From NCBI RefSeq assembly GCF_026210795.1, contig NC_089432.1, positions 2,542,001-2,606,000 on the forward strand: a DNA stretch of 64,000 nt. Reading direction: 5' to 3'. The translations under genes and the position numbers were made by a program. Shown here in pieces: positions 1 through 9,505 of the stretch. The DNA comes from Rhizophagus irregularis (Eukaryota; Glomeromycota; Glomeromycetes; Glomerales; Glomeraceae). Position 1 is the stretch's first letter. Each line of letters starts with the position of its first letter. The notes beneath the pieces were generated by a model, which searched no databases, was not told the DNA's origin, and saw nothing but the letters and a program-made list of their open reading frames with translations.

Positions 1-358
1 TTTGTAATCCTCCAAATAAGAATAACGCTGTTTTTTGTGGATTGGTGGTTGTTTGAGATGGTTCGCTAAGTCCTGGTGATGTTTGAGCGAATGCGTGAGG
101 TAATATGAAATCCATATTTGTTTTTTTATTCAAATAAATTATTTGAGTTTGACGAGATGATAATGAAGATGGAGATACGTCTATTGAAATGAATTCATTT
201 GTTAATTCATTGTTCATAATTCCTCCTAGAATATAAAGTGTAGAATTTACAGAAAATATGCATGTTGAAGAATGGCCATATCTTGGTGATAACGATTGTG
301 AATTTATCGTCGTCGTAAGTAAGAAAATGAAAAAAATTATATATTTTTTATTATTCAT
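1..358 (-). CDS. Secreted or membrane kelch-repeat protein, N-terminal part
   Basis: The ATG at 358 (minus strand) opens a frame that runs without a stop to the left window edge, giving about 119 residues. The start MNNKKYIIFFIFLL is a clear signal peptide, followed by a first kelch blade with RYGHSS and then YILGG, and a second blade ending LFLFGG at the window edge. Kelch repeats fold as a beta-propeller for protein binding. The gene points away from the kelch gene at 9506 and is probably its divergent partner. The two start codons would be only about 670 bp apart without the LINE between them. No intron is visible in this part; the rest lies outside the window. Confidence 0.75.
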   Translation of the reverse strand, partial: MNNKKYIIFFIFLLTTTINSQSLSPRYGHSSTCIFSVNSTLYILGGIMNNELTNEFISIDVSPSSLSSRQTQIIYLNKKTNMDFILPHAFAQTSPGLSEPSQTTTNPQKTALFLFGGLQ

Positions 359-727
359 TTCGAAAAAAAAACGAAAAAAAAATTTTTCTTTTTTTTCTTT
401 CTTTTTTTTTTTTAAAGGAATAAAACTTTTTTTAAAAAAATCATATCAGATATATAAATAGGCATAAAAAACATTCTAAATGAAAGTATATAAATAGTTA
501 CAATTCTTTTTAAAAAAAAATGATGTGCGACTGATGTACTACTAAATATACCTATAAAACAATGGTTACATTTCCTAATCCTGCATATTTATTTGTTTTT
601 TCTATTACGCATCTAATACGCATCTTATGTATCACATGCGCCCCTTTGTTGGGTTCCTTCTATAATTGGACAATGAAAAAGGATGTTTTCGGACATCATT
701 TACCGTAAATATTTATAAGTTAACAAA
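359..727. other. Upstream region of the left kelch gene
   Basis: No coding potential was recognised. It holds A and T homopolymer tracts (about 360-440 and 510-520) and ends at the LINE target-site duplication. It is the left half of the original region between the two divergent kelch genes, so it should hold the left gene's promoter, but no motif stands out. Confidence 0.5.
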
Positions 728-742
728 GTTTTATGGAAATGT
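728..742. repeat. LINE target-site duplication, 5' copy
   Basis: GTTTTATGGAAATGT at 728-742 is repeated exactly at 9205-9219 on the far side of the LINE poly(A) tail. Up to three further A residues match, but they cannot be told apart from the tail. Confidence 0.9.
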
Positions 743-847
743 GAAGGATCTGCTCCGTCATTTACCAAAACTTTTAAGAAAGTGTTTTGTAAAAAACTGG
801 CATATTTTAACTCTTTGTACCCAGGCTTTGTTGAAATTACTTTTGAT

Positions 848-3190
848 ATGAACAATATGGCGACGCCAACGCCCCCTATCTCACAACGTACTCGTTCAGG
901 AACGGCCAAAAACTTGGTCCAAGATAAAAATGACGGTGACCATGAAGTTTTTTCAAAAAAAAAGGAACCTGACAATATTGTTACTCCTCTGCAGACTAAT
1001 ATAAATGAACCGCTAGAACCTAAAGAGGCTTCTAGCAGACGCGAACTTCGTAAAAAGAAACAACAAGTTAGTTTTAATACCAACAAACAAGTTTTACAAA
1101 ATACGTCTTCGCCAGTATTCTTGGTCTCTTCGCCCGAAAAAGTCAGTACAAACACAGTGGGCCAATCAACGGACCAAAATCTAGACGTAAACAATGATGC
1201 ATCTAACAAACAAACATCTAGTTCTGCTATTGGTCAAACTTCTGTCGATCATAACAACATCACATCAAATGACCAAATCGTAAATGATCAGCAAGTTATC
1301 TTACCCGATATAGAAATGATCATGGATGAGCAAGAGGACGACACTAATCAATTCCATAAATTAGAAAATAGTAAAATCATTGCCATACTTAAAGTGCCAA
1401 TCAACAACCCTGATAATATTGATGAATATAAAAAATTTATGAAGATCGTACAAAATAGTATTCTCGAGGATTCTATGCTTAAACAAGAAGATATTATTAG
1501 TCTTCAAGTTCAAATTATGACACAGAAAGTTCCAGAAGGCACAGTTGCACAAATGAATGATAACCAGAAAAAAGTTAATAAGATTATTACAGGAATTTCT
1601 TTACAAGCAACATTAATCTCTCAACAAACATGGAAAGATTTACAAGAAACGCCTTATCGATGTGATGGTATAGATTATTTTTTTGAAGAGGTTATAACAA
1701 ATCGTACACGACAAAAACAAAATAATGGAAATTCACAAGATAGGGTCGTACAAGTGTTTAATGCGTCACTTCGTTTGACTACTGCTATAATTAAACCCTT
1801 TATGCGTAAATATGGAGAATTAGAAGAAGAGAAATGTTATTCTCGAAGGCCTCATGCACATGCACCAAATCGTCAAGTAGTTTATATTACCTTTAAAGAT
1901 GCTAATAGTGTTCATCGATTTTACGATAATCACGTGCTTTGGATCTATGGCGAAATGTTATATGTTACTCCATTTTTAATGGATAAAAATATTAGAGAGG
2001 GACTCAAGCAATTTTGTATGAAGTTAAATGGACTCCCTCCTAACGCACAGGCAGTAGAATTTAAAGAATTCATAGATCATCATAGCGTTGTAGAATTTTA
2101 TATTCCTCGGAATACATATACCAATGATACACAAAAGTATGCTTACGTATATTTTAAAGACGAAGCAGCTATGGTTGCTGCTACTCAAGAAATTTTTTTA
2201 GTAAGAAACAAACAGACTGAATGGTCAGATCCCAGTGTGCAGTCATGTTTTAGATGTGGATACACAGGTCATTATATGAGAGACTGTGATTATGTGCCCC
2301 CTCGTACGAGACCAATGAGGAAGAATGAATATTTTAGACAGATTAAAGAGATTCGTCAAAATCGTTTTGCAAGAAATAGAGCAATTAATTATAGTAGCCC
2401 TGCTACATATGCTCAGATGGCAGCACAGAGTAATAGAAAATTTAGAAAAAGAGATTATAATGCTGGTAATACGCGAAATGGTAATCAGAATGATAGGTAT
2501 GTAGATAGATCTTGGAATAGAGACAATATAAATCATGATTTATATGAAGGTGATGATGATAATAGAAATTCTTTGGATGATGAAGAAGATTTTATTATGA
2601 ATGAAGTAGGAATGCATGAATGGGATGAACAACCTAAAACGCGGCCAAATGTAAGATCACGTGATGTTTTGCGTGGTACTCAGAAAGGAGGTTCGATACA
2701 TATGAAAGATAAAGAAAAAGAAGAATGGTATCATAGACAGACTAACGATAACTTACAGGATATTAAAAATGACTTTGCGAAAATTAAAGATATGATGGAT
2801 TGTATGTATAAAGAACAAGCGGCGATGAGAAATGAGCTTAATTTGATTAAGGTTCATAGCAATCCAAATCTTAAAGATACAACAAAAAATACAAATCAAA
2901 ATCAAAGTAAAAAAAGAGGAGGAGTAGTATTTAATAGTAATAACAAACGTACTAGAAATGAAGAAAGCAGCGGTTCAGAAAGTAATGCTGCTAATAATGT
3001 TTATATTCTTTCAAATCGAATGGACCAAGCTGATGATACAATGAAAAAAATGATGGATATGTTACAAAATATGAGTACTAAATTTGAACAAATATATAAT
3101 AATCAAGAAAATAACGCAAATAATAAACAAAAAAGCACTGTTATTAAGGGGGATAACAATGCTTTAACTTCAACAAACAACAACATTTAA
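848..3190 (+). CDS. LINE ORF1 protein: RRM-like region and CCHC zinc knuckle
   Basis: The predicted protein is 780 aa from the ATG at 848; an equally plausible start is the ATG at 857, which has A at -3 and G at +4. It is the nucleic-acid-binding partner of ORF2 in the retrotransposition particle. The middle holds two RRM-like stretches (around VVYITFKDA and YAYVYFKDE). They are followed by a zinc knuckle, CFRCGYTGHYMRDC, near residue 466, which fits C-x2-C-x4-H-x4-C. The N-terminal third is polar and probably disordered. The C-terminal 200 residues are Asn-, Lys- and Met-rich with possible coiled-coil. The frame stays open upstream to a GTG at 782, which is not a credible eukaryotic start. 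It stops 2 nt before ORF2. Confidence 0.85.
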   Translation: MNNMATPTPPISQRTRSGTAKNLVQDKNDGDHEVFSKKKEPDNIVTPLQTNINEPLEPKEASSRRELRKKKQQVSFNTNKQVLQNTSSPVFLVSSPEKVSTNTVGQSTDQNLDVNNDASNKQTSSSAIGQTSVDHNNITSNDQIVNDQQVILPDIEMIMDEQEDDTNQFHKLENSKIIAILKVPINNPDNIDEYKKFMKIVQNSILEDSMLKQEDIISLQVQIMTQKVPEGTVAQMNDNQKKVNKIITGISLQATLISQQTWKDLQETPYRCDGIDYFFEEVITNRTRQKQNNGNSQDRVVQVFNASLRLTTAIIKPFMRKYGELEEEKCYSRRPHAHAPNRQVVYITFKDANSVHRFYDNHVLWIYGEMLYVTPFLMDKNIREGLKQFCMKLNGLPPNAQAVEFKEFIDHHSVVEFYIPRNTYTNDTQKYAYVYFKDEAAMVAATQEIFLVRNKQTEWSDPSVQSCFRCGYTGHYMRDCDYVPPRTRPMRKNEYFRQIKEIRQNRFARNRAINYSSPATYAQMAAQSNRKFRKRDYNAGNTRNGNQNDRYVDRSWNRDNINHDLYEGDDDNRNSLDDEEDFIMNEVGMHEWDEQPKTRPNVRSRDVLRGTQKGGSIHMKDKEKEEWYHRQTNDNLQDIKNDFAKIKDMMDCMYKEQAAMRNELNLIKVHSNPNLKDTTKNTNQNQSKKRGGVVFNSNNKRTRNEESSGSESNAANNVYILSNRMDQADDTMKKMMDMLQNMSTKFEQIYNNQENNANNKQKSTVIKGDNNALTSTNNNI

Positions 3191-3192
3191 TT

Positions 3193-6100
3193 ATGACAGA
3201 CAACCATAATACTAATATTTCCAATCAATTAAATATATATAACTCCCCCCTAACTAGCAATAATGAAAAAAGAAAAAGTGATGATCCTGTCCATATACGT
3301 AATTACAAAAAAAGAATTAAAAGAAAAAAGAACAATAAAAATGATAATATTACTATTAACAATAATGATGATAATATTTTGAATGAGGAATTAGAAGATA
3401 AAATTAATCAAACAAATGTAGTAAATAATACAAAAGCGTTTTTCAATGTGGGAACTCTCAATATTAGAGGAATGACGAAATTAAAAATGATGAATATTAA
3501 AGATACGTTAACGAAATATAATTTTGATGTTTTAGCGGTTACTGAAACAAAAATTAATATTAAATATGGAAAATTTTTAACGCAAGAAGTTGGAATTAAC
3601 AAAAATTATACAATATTTGGAACAATAGATAATACCAATATTAATAGTACAGGACTCTTAGTTTTTATTAAAAATAATATAGCAAATCACGTGACCAAAG
3701 TTCAAAATCATATGGGAAGAATATTAGAAATAAATCTTAATTTTAGCAAACATAACAAATTATCGATAATATCAATATACAATAAAAGTGGTAATTCAGC
3801 TGAGGCAAGGAATTTACAACAAACTATTAATCAATTAGTGATAAATATGATTAAAGATGCGCGAAGGAATCAATATCAGATAATGCTATTAGGAGATTTC
3901 AACCTCAGATACGCTAAATATGAAAAATTAAAAAATAGAGGCGTTAGAATAAACAATCAACTTAGTATCTTTAAATATCTGGAAAACCATGATTTTATAG
4001 ATGTCCATAAAGATTCTTTAGAAATAGATGATCAGCAACTAATGGAACGCTTTAGCACATTTAGCAATTATACTACATTCTCTCGTATTGATTATATATG
4101 GATGACGAATAATCTTTATAATGCAGTAATAAAAACAAATATAGTAGAATATAATAAAATGGATACTGACCATAGGCTAATATATGTTAGATTAAACAGA
4201 GGAATCATAATTTCACAACCATCATTATCAACCAAAATAAAAAGATCTTATAGAGTAAAATATCACTATGAGGAATTAAATGATGATGATAAACAGATGA
4301 TCACTGACACAGCCACTAAGGAATTAGAAAATAGGTTAAAAAATTATAAACCTAATAATATAGAAGAGAAATGGAATATTTATAACCATGTGATTTCTAC
4401 AACAAAGAAAAGTCATATAAAGCATAGCGAAATTAAAATATCTTTTGAAAGAGAAGATCAAGATATCAAAAATACGTTGGAATATAGATTTTATAGATAT
4501 ATAGTTTACATTAGAAGGAATTTAAAAAAAGATAAAAAATTCGCAATGATTAAAGACAATTGGAAAATTATAATTAAAAATCTACGCTCTATGATTAAGG
4601 CCTTAGAAATTAATAATGAATTTTATGTGTTAAGTTATAACTTTAGTAAATTTCTTAAGCATACATATTTGAAGGAAATGGAAGAACTATATTCTATAGC
4701 ATATATATTTTTGAATACTGAGATGATTAAGAAGAAAGAACAAAAGATTATGGATGCAATAGCTAAACGACAACAGGATTTAGAATACAATCAAAGACGT
4801 ATGATTGATAATGTTATGGAAAGGGAATTCAAAAAAATTAATATAGATAGGTTAATAGTGCAAGATAAAGATGGAGAAGATATTTTAGTAACGAACGAAG
4901 GGGAAATTAAAAAGTTAGTAGCAAATCATTTCCAGAATTGTGCAGGATCTGTAAATTGCGAAAAGGAAATTCCAGCTGAATGGATTGATGAGTATAGGCC
5001 AAAAGAAGAATTATCTGAATCAATATATGATAGTGTATTAACTCCTATAACTTTAGAAGAAATAATTGAGATAGGAAAAATGTTACCAGGAAAAAAAGCA
5101 AATGGTCCAACAGGAATTTCTTACGAAGATATAAAGCTTACTCTGATACCCTTAAAAGAAATCCTTCAAGAAATATTTAACGAAATATTAGAAACAGGAA
5201 CATTACCAAAAGATTGGCTTCGTGCTCATATATATCCGATACCAAAACCCAAGCCATGGCAATACGATTTGAACAATACACGACCAATTACACTTTTAGA
5301 AACTGCAAGGAAATTTTTTGTTAAAATACTAACAAATAGACTTTCTAAAATTTTTATTACTAACGATATTTTAAAAGGATACCAATTTGCAGGACTCCCA
5401 AAGAAATCAACTTTTGAACCTTTAAGGATAGTTAATGAAATCATCAACTATGCAGAGCAAAATAAAAAAGAGATGTGGTTTCTTATGTTGGATATGTCTA
5501 AGGCCTACGATAGAATTAATATACCAATGCTAAGAAAGGCACTCGAAAGAATAAAAATGCCAAAGAGAATAACACAAATTCTGACAGGATTGTTCACAAA
5601 TAGGACGAATCAAGTCTTTACCCCAACAGGATTGACTGAGCCCTTTGATATGTTAACAGGGATTGATCAAGGTGAAATAATATCACCATTGCTTTGGATA
5701 ATATATTACGACCCCTTACTAGCAAGAATAAGAAATACAAATCTTGGATTTCGAATGGAAGCGAAAGAATATTTGGATGTATATGAAAATGTGTATCGCT
5801 CTAGATCAGTTACATTTCCAGGATGTGCTTATATGGATGATACGGGATTTATCACAAACAACAAATTAAATTTAGAACGAATTTTAAAAATAGCTGATTC
5901 TTTCTATAGATTAAATAACATAAAAATTAATAAGCAAAAATCAGAATTGCTCCTTAGGAAAAATGTTAGTAAAAAGAAACCTTTAGAAAGTGTGGTTAAA
6001 ATCAAATTTGGAGAGGATGAAATAGAAGTTAAACCAACAGCTCGCAACCAATCATCACGATTCTTAGGAGTTTGGATCAACGCCTTTAATGATAATAGAC

Positions 6101-8943
6101 ATGTGGAACAACAAATCAAAAACGAAATCAAAGCAATAATAAAGAATATATCTTGTAGAAAAGGAATTACTGATAAGATGATGATTTATCTTTTCAATAT
6201 GCTGATTATTCCAATAGTTGAATATAGAAGTCAACTATATGTCATAGAAGAACGAGTATTAGAAAAATTAATGGCTCCTTTCAGATCGTTTATTAAAAAT
6301 AGGTTGAAATTTGCGAAAACTGCACCCAACGCGATTTTAGAAACTCATTTTATTTATAATTTGAATAACTTGGTTGCCAATCAAAAACAAGCCAAAATTA
6401 CAAACTTTGTCTTACAGGTTAATGATACAGGTATTCTGGGAAAAATAATGGAAGTTAGATTTATCAACATACAACAACAATTGCTATTAGAAAACCATCC
6501 AATATATGTTATTGATGAAAAGTTAGTTCATAAAATTAAGCAAATTAAAAATATTGGATTTAAATACCATTTTATTTTAAACAATATAAAACTTTTAGTA
6601 GAAAATAATTTTAAATTTGCAAGAAATGATAATATTATGCTTAAATTTAATGTAGAAGGTGGACCAACATTGATTAGAGACGTTGTTTCAAATGGAGTAT
6701 ATATCAAGAATTTTAAAACTTTACAAGATAATAATTTAATCTTTATGGATCAAATCACTACCTTGGATAAAAAATATTTACTATCAATCGAAGAATTAGA
6801 AATGAAGAGATTTGTTAAGCTTTTAAATACAAAAAGAATGTCAAAAAAAAATGGAAAACTTTATGAGAATATATTGGCAGATTTAGCAGACTCTAGGATA
6901 AGTTACAGAATTAAATCAAATATTGTTGAACAAATCTTAGCTGTAGACGAAGTTTATAATCTAAAAGGGACGATTTTATTACCCACCACTGTTTTACCAG
7001 AAAAAGGAGCAACGGTCGTTTCAAAAATGACTAGAGGAGTGTTACAAAATCGAACAGTTTTTGGAAGAATTATTAAAATAGATAGGGATAATAATGTAGT
7101 GTTTTTTAATCATTTTGAAAACTTGACAGATGATTATGAAAAAAATATAATCCTAAGAAAGTGTAAAGGTTGTGAGTTAGGGATAATTAATGCAGATGTA
7201 TTCAAAGGAGAAATTAAAAGTAATTGTTTAATCGTGGAACATATAGAAAGGGTATTTTTACTATCACCATATAGATGGAATAAACAACATCATTCGAAAA
7301 GATTACAAAATTGTACTTATTATTACGAAGGGGTCAGTGTTAATTTCTATGATGAAATGCTTAGATACGATAGTGCTTTTAAAAATAGTATTATACATCA
7401 AAGACTAGATAATAAAGACCTGATTCAATATGATGATAGACGAGATAAAACAGATAATATCGACAAAAATCTGGAAAAAGGAAGTAGATACAATATTGCA
7501 TATCAAAGAATAAAGCGTATTAAGGATAGGATAGCGTTAAATAGTTCAAAGAATATATCTATATATATAGATGGATCAGTTAAGGAAAACAAGACAGAAT
7601 ATATTAAGTCAATTTTTGGGGTTATGATATATGATGAAGATGATAATCTTATAGATAAATACTTTTCAACAGTAGAGCATTGGTTGACTTCAACAAAAGC
7701 AGAAACTATGGCTTTCTTTACTGCACTATTAATGATACAGGATGATAAGAACTATAAGATATATACAGACAGTCAAAATGTAATTAAAAACTATAGGTAT
7801 CTAACTAATAGATGGGAGACAATAACTACAAGGGATCTATTAAAATTTGACAAAAATAATGCCATATGGTTTAATATAAAAGAAATTTTAGATGAATTAT
7901 CACTACATATAGACGTAATTAAAGTAGAGTCTCACTCAGATAACGAATTACATAACACAGTGGATAAAGAAATTAAAGATTGCTACGAAATAGAAGATAA
8001 ACTATCTAACACTTTAGTTACATACAATACAGAACAATATAAATTCCCAGTCTTATGGAATAATTACGTGGTAGAGATGAATTTAAGACGGTTTATTAGA
8101 CTTCTGACTAGAACACAAGGATTGGAAAAATTCTTTAATCTGAATAGAAATTGGAGATATAGAATATTAGATGTTAAATGGGAAATTGTTTTCGCATATA
8201 TTGGACTCCAAATAGAGGGTGAAACAACTTTTAAAACTGATAATTTTATATGTAAACAAAAAAGAATGAAGATACAACGTTTGATAGAAGAAATTCCAAC
8301 AATTGAACAAATGAAGAAATCTTCGTATGATATTTACCGGAATTTTAAATGCGTGTTTTGTCATAAGAAAAAAGAAACCTTTAATCATGTGTGGACATGT
8401 AGATATAATAGAAAAATTTTAAAGCAGATAATAGGACGAACAATAGACACTATGGTTACTTTATTAAAGGAATATGGGGCTACTTTTGATGAAGTACAAA
8501 TACTAACAAATATTAAAAAACTTGATATTTTTTTTCCGAAGTTTAGGGATAACAAGTTTAATTTTGTAGATTTAATTAAAGGCATCTTTCCGATTCAATT
8601 GTATGACTTTATTGGAAACATCTTGGGAATAAATAACAATATGAAGATAATAGAGTTGGGAACAAAGATTTTACAATATGTTATGGATGAAACAAAGAAA
8701 CATATTTGGATACCTCGTTGCGAAAAATTGAAAATAATAGAAAAGAATTATGGGATTAACAAAAAAGATAAGAAAAGAACTGATTCTAAATTTTGTAGAG
8801 AGAAACAAGAAGATATTTTACAATACCCTGAAAATATGTATAGAAGATATGAAGATTTGGAGGGTGTTAAAGAGCATATTTTATTTGGTAAAGAAATCCT
8901 GGATTTTACAGTAGTTGTGAACCGGGTGGGTAAGATAAATTAA
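3193..8943 (+). CDS. LINE ORF2 polyprotein: endonuclease, reverse transcriptase, RNase H
   Basis: The protein is 1916 aa and carries out target-primed reverse transcription. The endonuclease (about 84-335) shows TLNIRG, VTETK, LLGDFNL, SRIDYIW and TDHRL, matching the catalytic blocks of the exonuclease-endonuclease-phosphatase fold. The reverse transcriptase (about 560-950) shows GPTGIS, LDMSKAYDR, GEIISPLLW and the active-site box AYMDD near residue 880. RNase H (about 1455-1600) shows YIDGS, KAET, YTDSQ and a terminal HSDNELHNTVD, so the acidic residues and the His are present. A C-terminal CVFC-x8-H-x4-C motif lies near residue 1720. A region of about 400 residues between the polymerase and RNase H was not assigned. 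All key residues are intact, so the enzyme may be functional. Confidence 0.93.
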   Translation: MTDNHNTNISNQLNIYNSPLTSNNEKRKSDDPVHIRNYKKRIKRKKNNKNDNITINNNDDNILNEELEDKINQTNVVNNTKAFFNVGTLNIRGMTKLKMMNIKDTLTKYNFDVLAVTETKINIKYGKFLTQEVGINKNYTIFGTIDNTNINSTGLLVFIKNNIANHVTKVQNHMGRILEINLNFSKHNKLSIISIYNKSGNSAEARNLQQTINQLVINMIKDARRNQYQIMLLGDFNLRYAKYEKLKNRGVRINNQLSIFKYLENHDFIDVHKDSLEIDDQQLMERFSTFSNYTTFSRIDYIWMTNNLYNAVIKTNIVEYNKMDTDHRLIYVRLNRGIIISQPSLSTKIKRSYRVKYHYEELNDDDKQMITDTATKELENRLKNYKPNNIEEKWNIYNHVISTTKKSHIKHSEIKISFEREDQDIKNTLEYRFYRYIVYIRRNLKKDKKFAMIKDNWKIIIKNLRSMIKALEINNEFYVLSYNFSKFLKHTYLKEMEELYSIAYIFLNTEMIKKKEQKIMDAIAKRQQDLEYNQRRMIDNVMEREFKKINIDRLIVQDKDGEDILVTNEGEIKKLVANHFQNCAGSVNCEKEIPAEWIDEYRPKEELSESIYDSVLTPITLEEIIEIGKMLPGKKANGPTGISYEDIKLTLIPLKEILQEIFNEILETGTLPKDWLRAHIYPIPKPKPWQYDLNNTRPITLLETARKFFVKILTNRLSKIFITNDILKGYQFAGLPKKSTFEPLRIVNEIINYAEQNKKEMWFLMLDMSKAYDRINIPMLRKALERIKMPKRITQILTGLFTNRTNQVFTPTGLTEPFDMLTGIDQGEIISPLLWIIYYDPLLARIRNTNLGFRMEAKEYLDVYENVYRSRSVTFPGCAYMDDTGFITNNKLNLERILKIADSFYRLNNIKINKQKSELLLRKNVSKKKPLESVVKIKFGEDEIEVKPTARNQSSRFLGVWINAFNDNRHVEQQIKNEIKAIIKNISCRKGITDKMMIYLFNMLIIPIVEYRSQLYVIEERVLEKLMAPFRSFIKNRLKFAKTAPNAILETHFIYNLNNLVANQKQAKITNFVLQVNDTGILGKIMEVRFINIQQQLLLENHPIYVIDEKLVHKIKQIKNIGFKYHFILNNIKLLVENNFKFARNDNIMLKFNVEGGPTLIRDVVSNGVYIKNFKTLQDNNLIFMDQITTLDKKYLLSIEELEMKRFVKLLNTKRMSKKNGKLYENILADLADSRISYRIKSNIVEQILAVDEVYNLKGTILLPTTVLPEKGATVVSKMTRGVLQNRTVFGRIIKIDRDNNVVFFNHFENLTDDYEKNIILRKCKGCELGIINADVFKGEIKSNCLIVEHIERVFLLSPYRWNKQHHSKRLQNCTYYYEGVSVNFYDEMLRYDSAFKNSIIHQRLDNKDLIQYDDRRDKTDNIDKNLEKGSRYNIAYQRIKRIKDRIALNSSKNISIYIDGSVKENKTEYIKSIFGVMIYDEDDNLIDKYFSTVEHWLTSTKAETMAFFTALLMIQDDKNYKIYTDSQNVIKNYRYLTNRWETITTRDLLKFDKNNAIWFNIKEILDELSLHIDVIKVESHSDNELHNTVDKEIKDCYEIEDKLSNTLVTYNTEQYKFPVLWNNYVVEMNLRRFIRLLTRTQGLEKFFNLNRNWRYRILDVKWEIVFAYIGLQIEGETTFKTDNFICKQKRMKIQRLIEEIPTIEQMKKSSYDIYRNFKCVFCHKKKETFNHVWTCRYNRKILKQIIGRTIDTMVTLLKEYGATFDEVQILTNIKKLDIFFPKFRDNKFNFVDLIKGIFPIQLYDFIGNILGINNNMKIIELGTKILQYVMDETKKHIWIPRCEKLKIIEKNYGINKKDKKRTDSKFCREKQEDILQYPENMYRRYEDLEGVKEHILFGKEILDFTVVVNRVGKIN

Positions 8944-9178
8944 TACAACCATTTCTTGTTGTTTCCATTAATGACTTAATGGAGTTTAGTGCTTTTTGTT
9001 TTGTTTTACTTTAACTTTGGTTGCCGTTGGTAAGGTTTTACGAGTTTAATTCTTTACTAAGGTTTTTTACAAGATTTGTTGTCAGATAGTTTTACTATAG
9101 ACCTTTTATCTGTAAATTGGCACTCTGTACTGGGTTCTCTTTAATAAATAAATATGCGCTTTGCGCCTTTTGCCTACC
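8944..9178 (+). other. LINE 3' UTR
   Basis: A T-rich non-coding stretch between the ORF2 stop and the poly(A) tail. It carries the AATAAA-like stretch near 9142-9153 and the GCGC-TTT-GCGC hairpin. Confidence 0.7.
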
Positions 9179-9204
9179 AAAAAAAAAAAAAAAAAAAAAA
9201 AAAA

Positions 9205-9219
9205 GTTTTATGGAAATGT
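9205..9219. repeat. LINE target-site duplication, 3' copy
   Basis: Exact repeat of 728-742, immediately after the LINE poly(A) tail. Confidence 0.9.
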
Positions 9220-9327
9220 TAATTTATTAAAAAAAACTCCTTGCATGAGAAAAAAAAATATTTAACAATTCAAGTTAATCATTATTCCCGAGAAAAGTTC
9301 AAATAAATTTTTTTTTTTTTGCATTTA

Positions 9328-9372
<45 letters not shown>

Positions 9373-9505
9373 GAATCATGTTTTAAAAAAAGAAAAATTG
9401 AATTTTTTTTTTATCATGTTAAAATATATATAGTACGCTACGTTAATTATAAAATAGTTTAACTGCGGCAATAAATCCAAACTTTCTATTGGAATTAATT
9501 ATACA
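9220..9505 (+). promoter_or_regulatory. Upstream region of the right kelch gene, with a (CT)n microsatellite
   Basis: Before the LINE arrived this was continuous with 359-727. It contains about 19 CT units at 9330-9367 and a TATA-like AAAATATATATAG near 9420, about 80 bp before the ATG at 9506. The promoter role is inferred from position. Confidence 0.4.

Larger units (their letters stand above)
743..9204 (+). mobile_element. Full-length non-LTR retrotransposon (LINE) with two intact ORFs
   Basis: The element is about 8.46 kb and bounded by an exact 15-bp target-site duplication (728-742 and 9205-9219). It has a 105-bp 5' leader, ORF1 (848-3190), ORF2 (3193-8943), a 235-bp 3' UTR and a poly(A) tail at about 9179-9204. 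The 3' UTR ends with an AATAAATAAAT stretch and a small hairpin, GCGC-TTT-GCGC (9156-9166), just before the tail; LINE reverse transcriptases often recognise such 3' structures. Domain order in ORF2 is AP-like endonuclease, reverse transcriptase, RNase H, then a Cys/His motif, which fits the I/Tad1-like group. Clade assignment is inference. Open frames, a perfect duplication and an intact tail all suggest a recent, possibly competent copy. Confidence 0.93.

Noticed and set aside
315-325. GTAAGTAAG donor-like site on the plus strand
   Set aside because: The coding strand here is minus; this sequence lies inside the signal peptide codons of the kelch gene.
782-847. GTG-initiated extension of LINE ORF1
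   Set aside because: A nuclear eukaryotic gene would start at ATG; 848 or 857 is used instead. The extension lies in the 5' leader.
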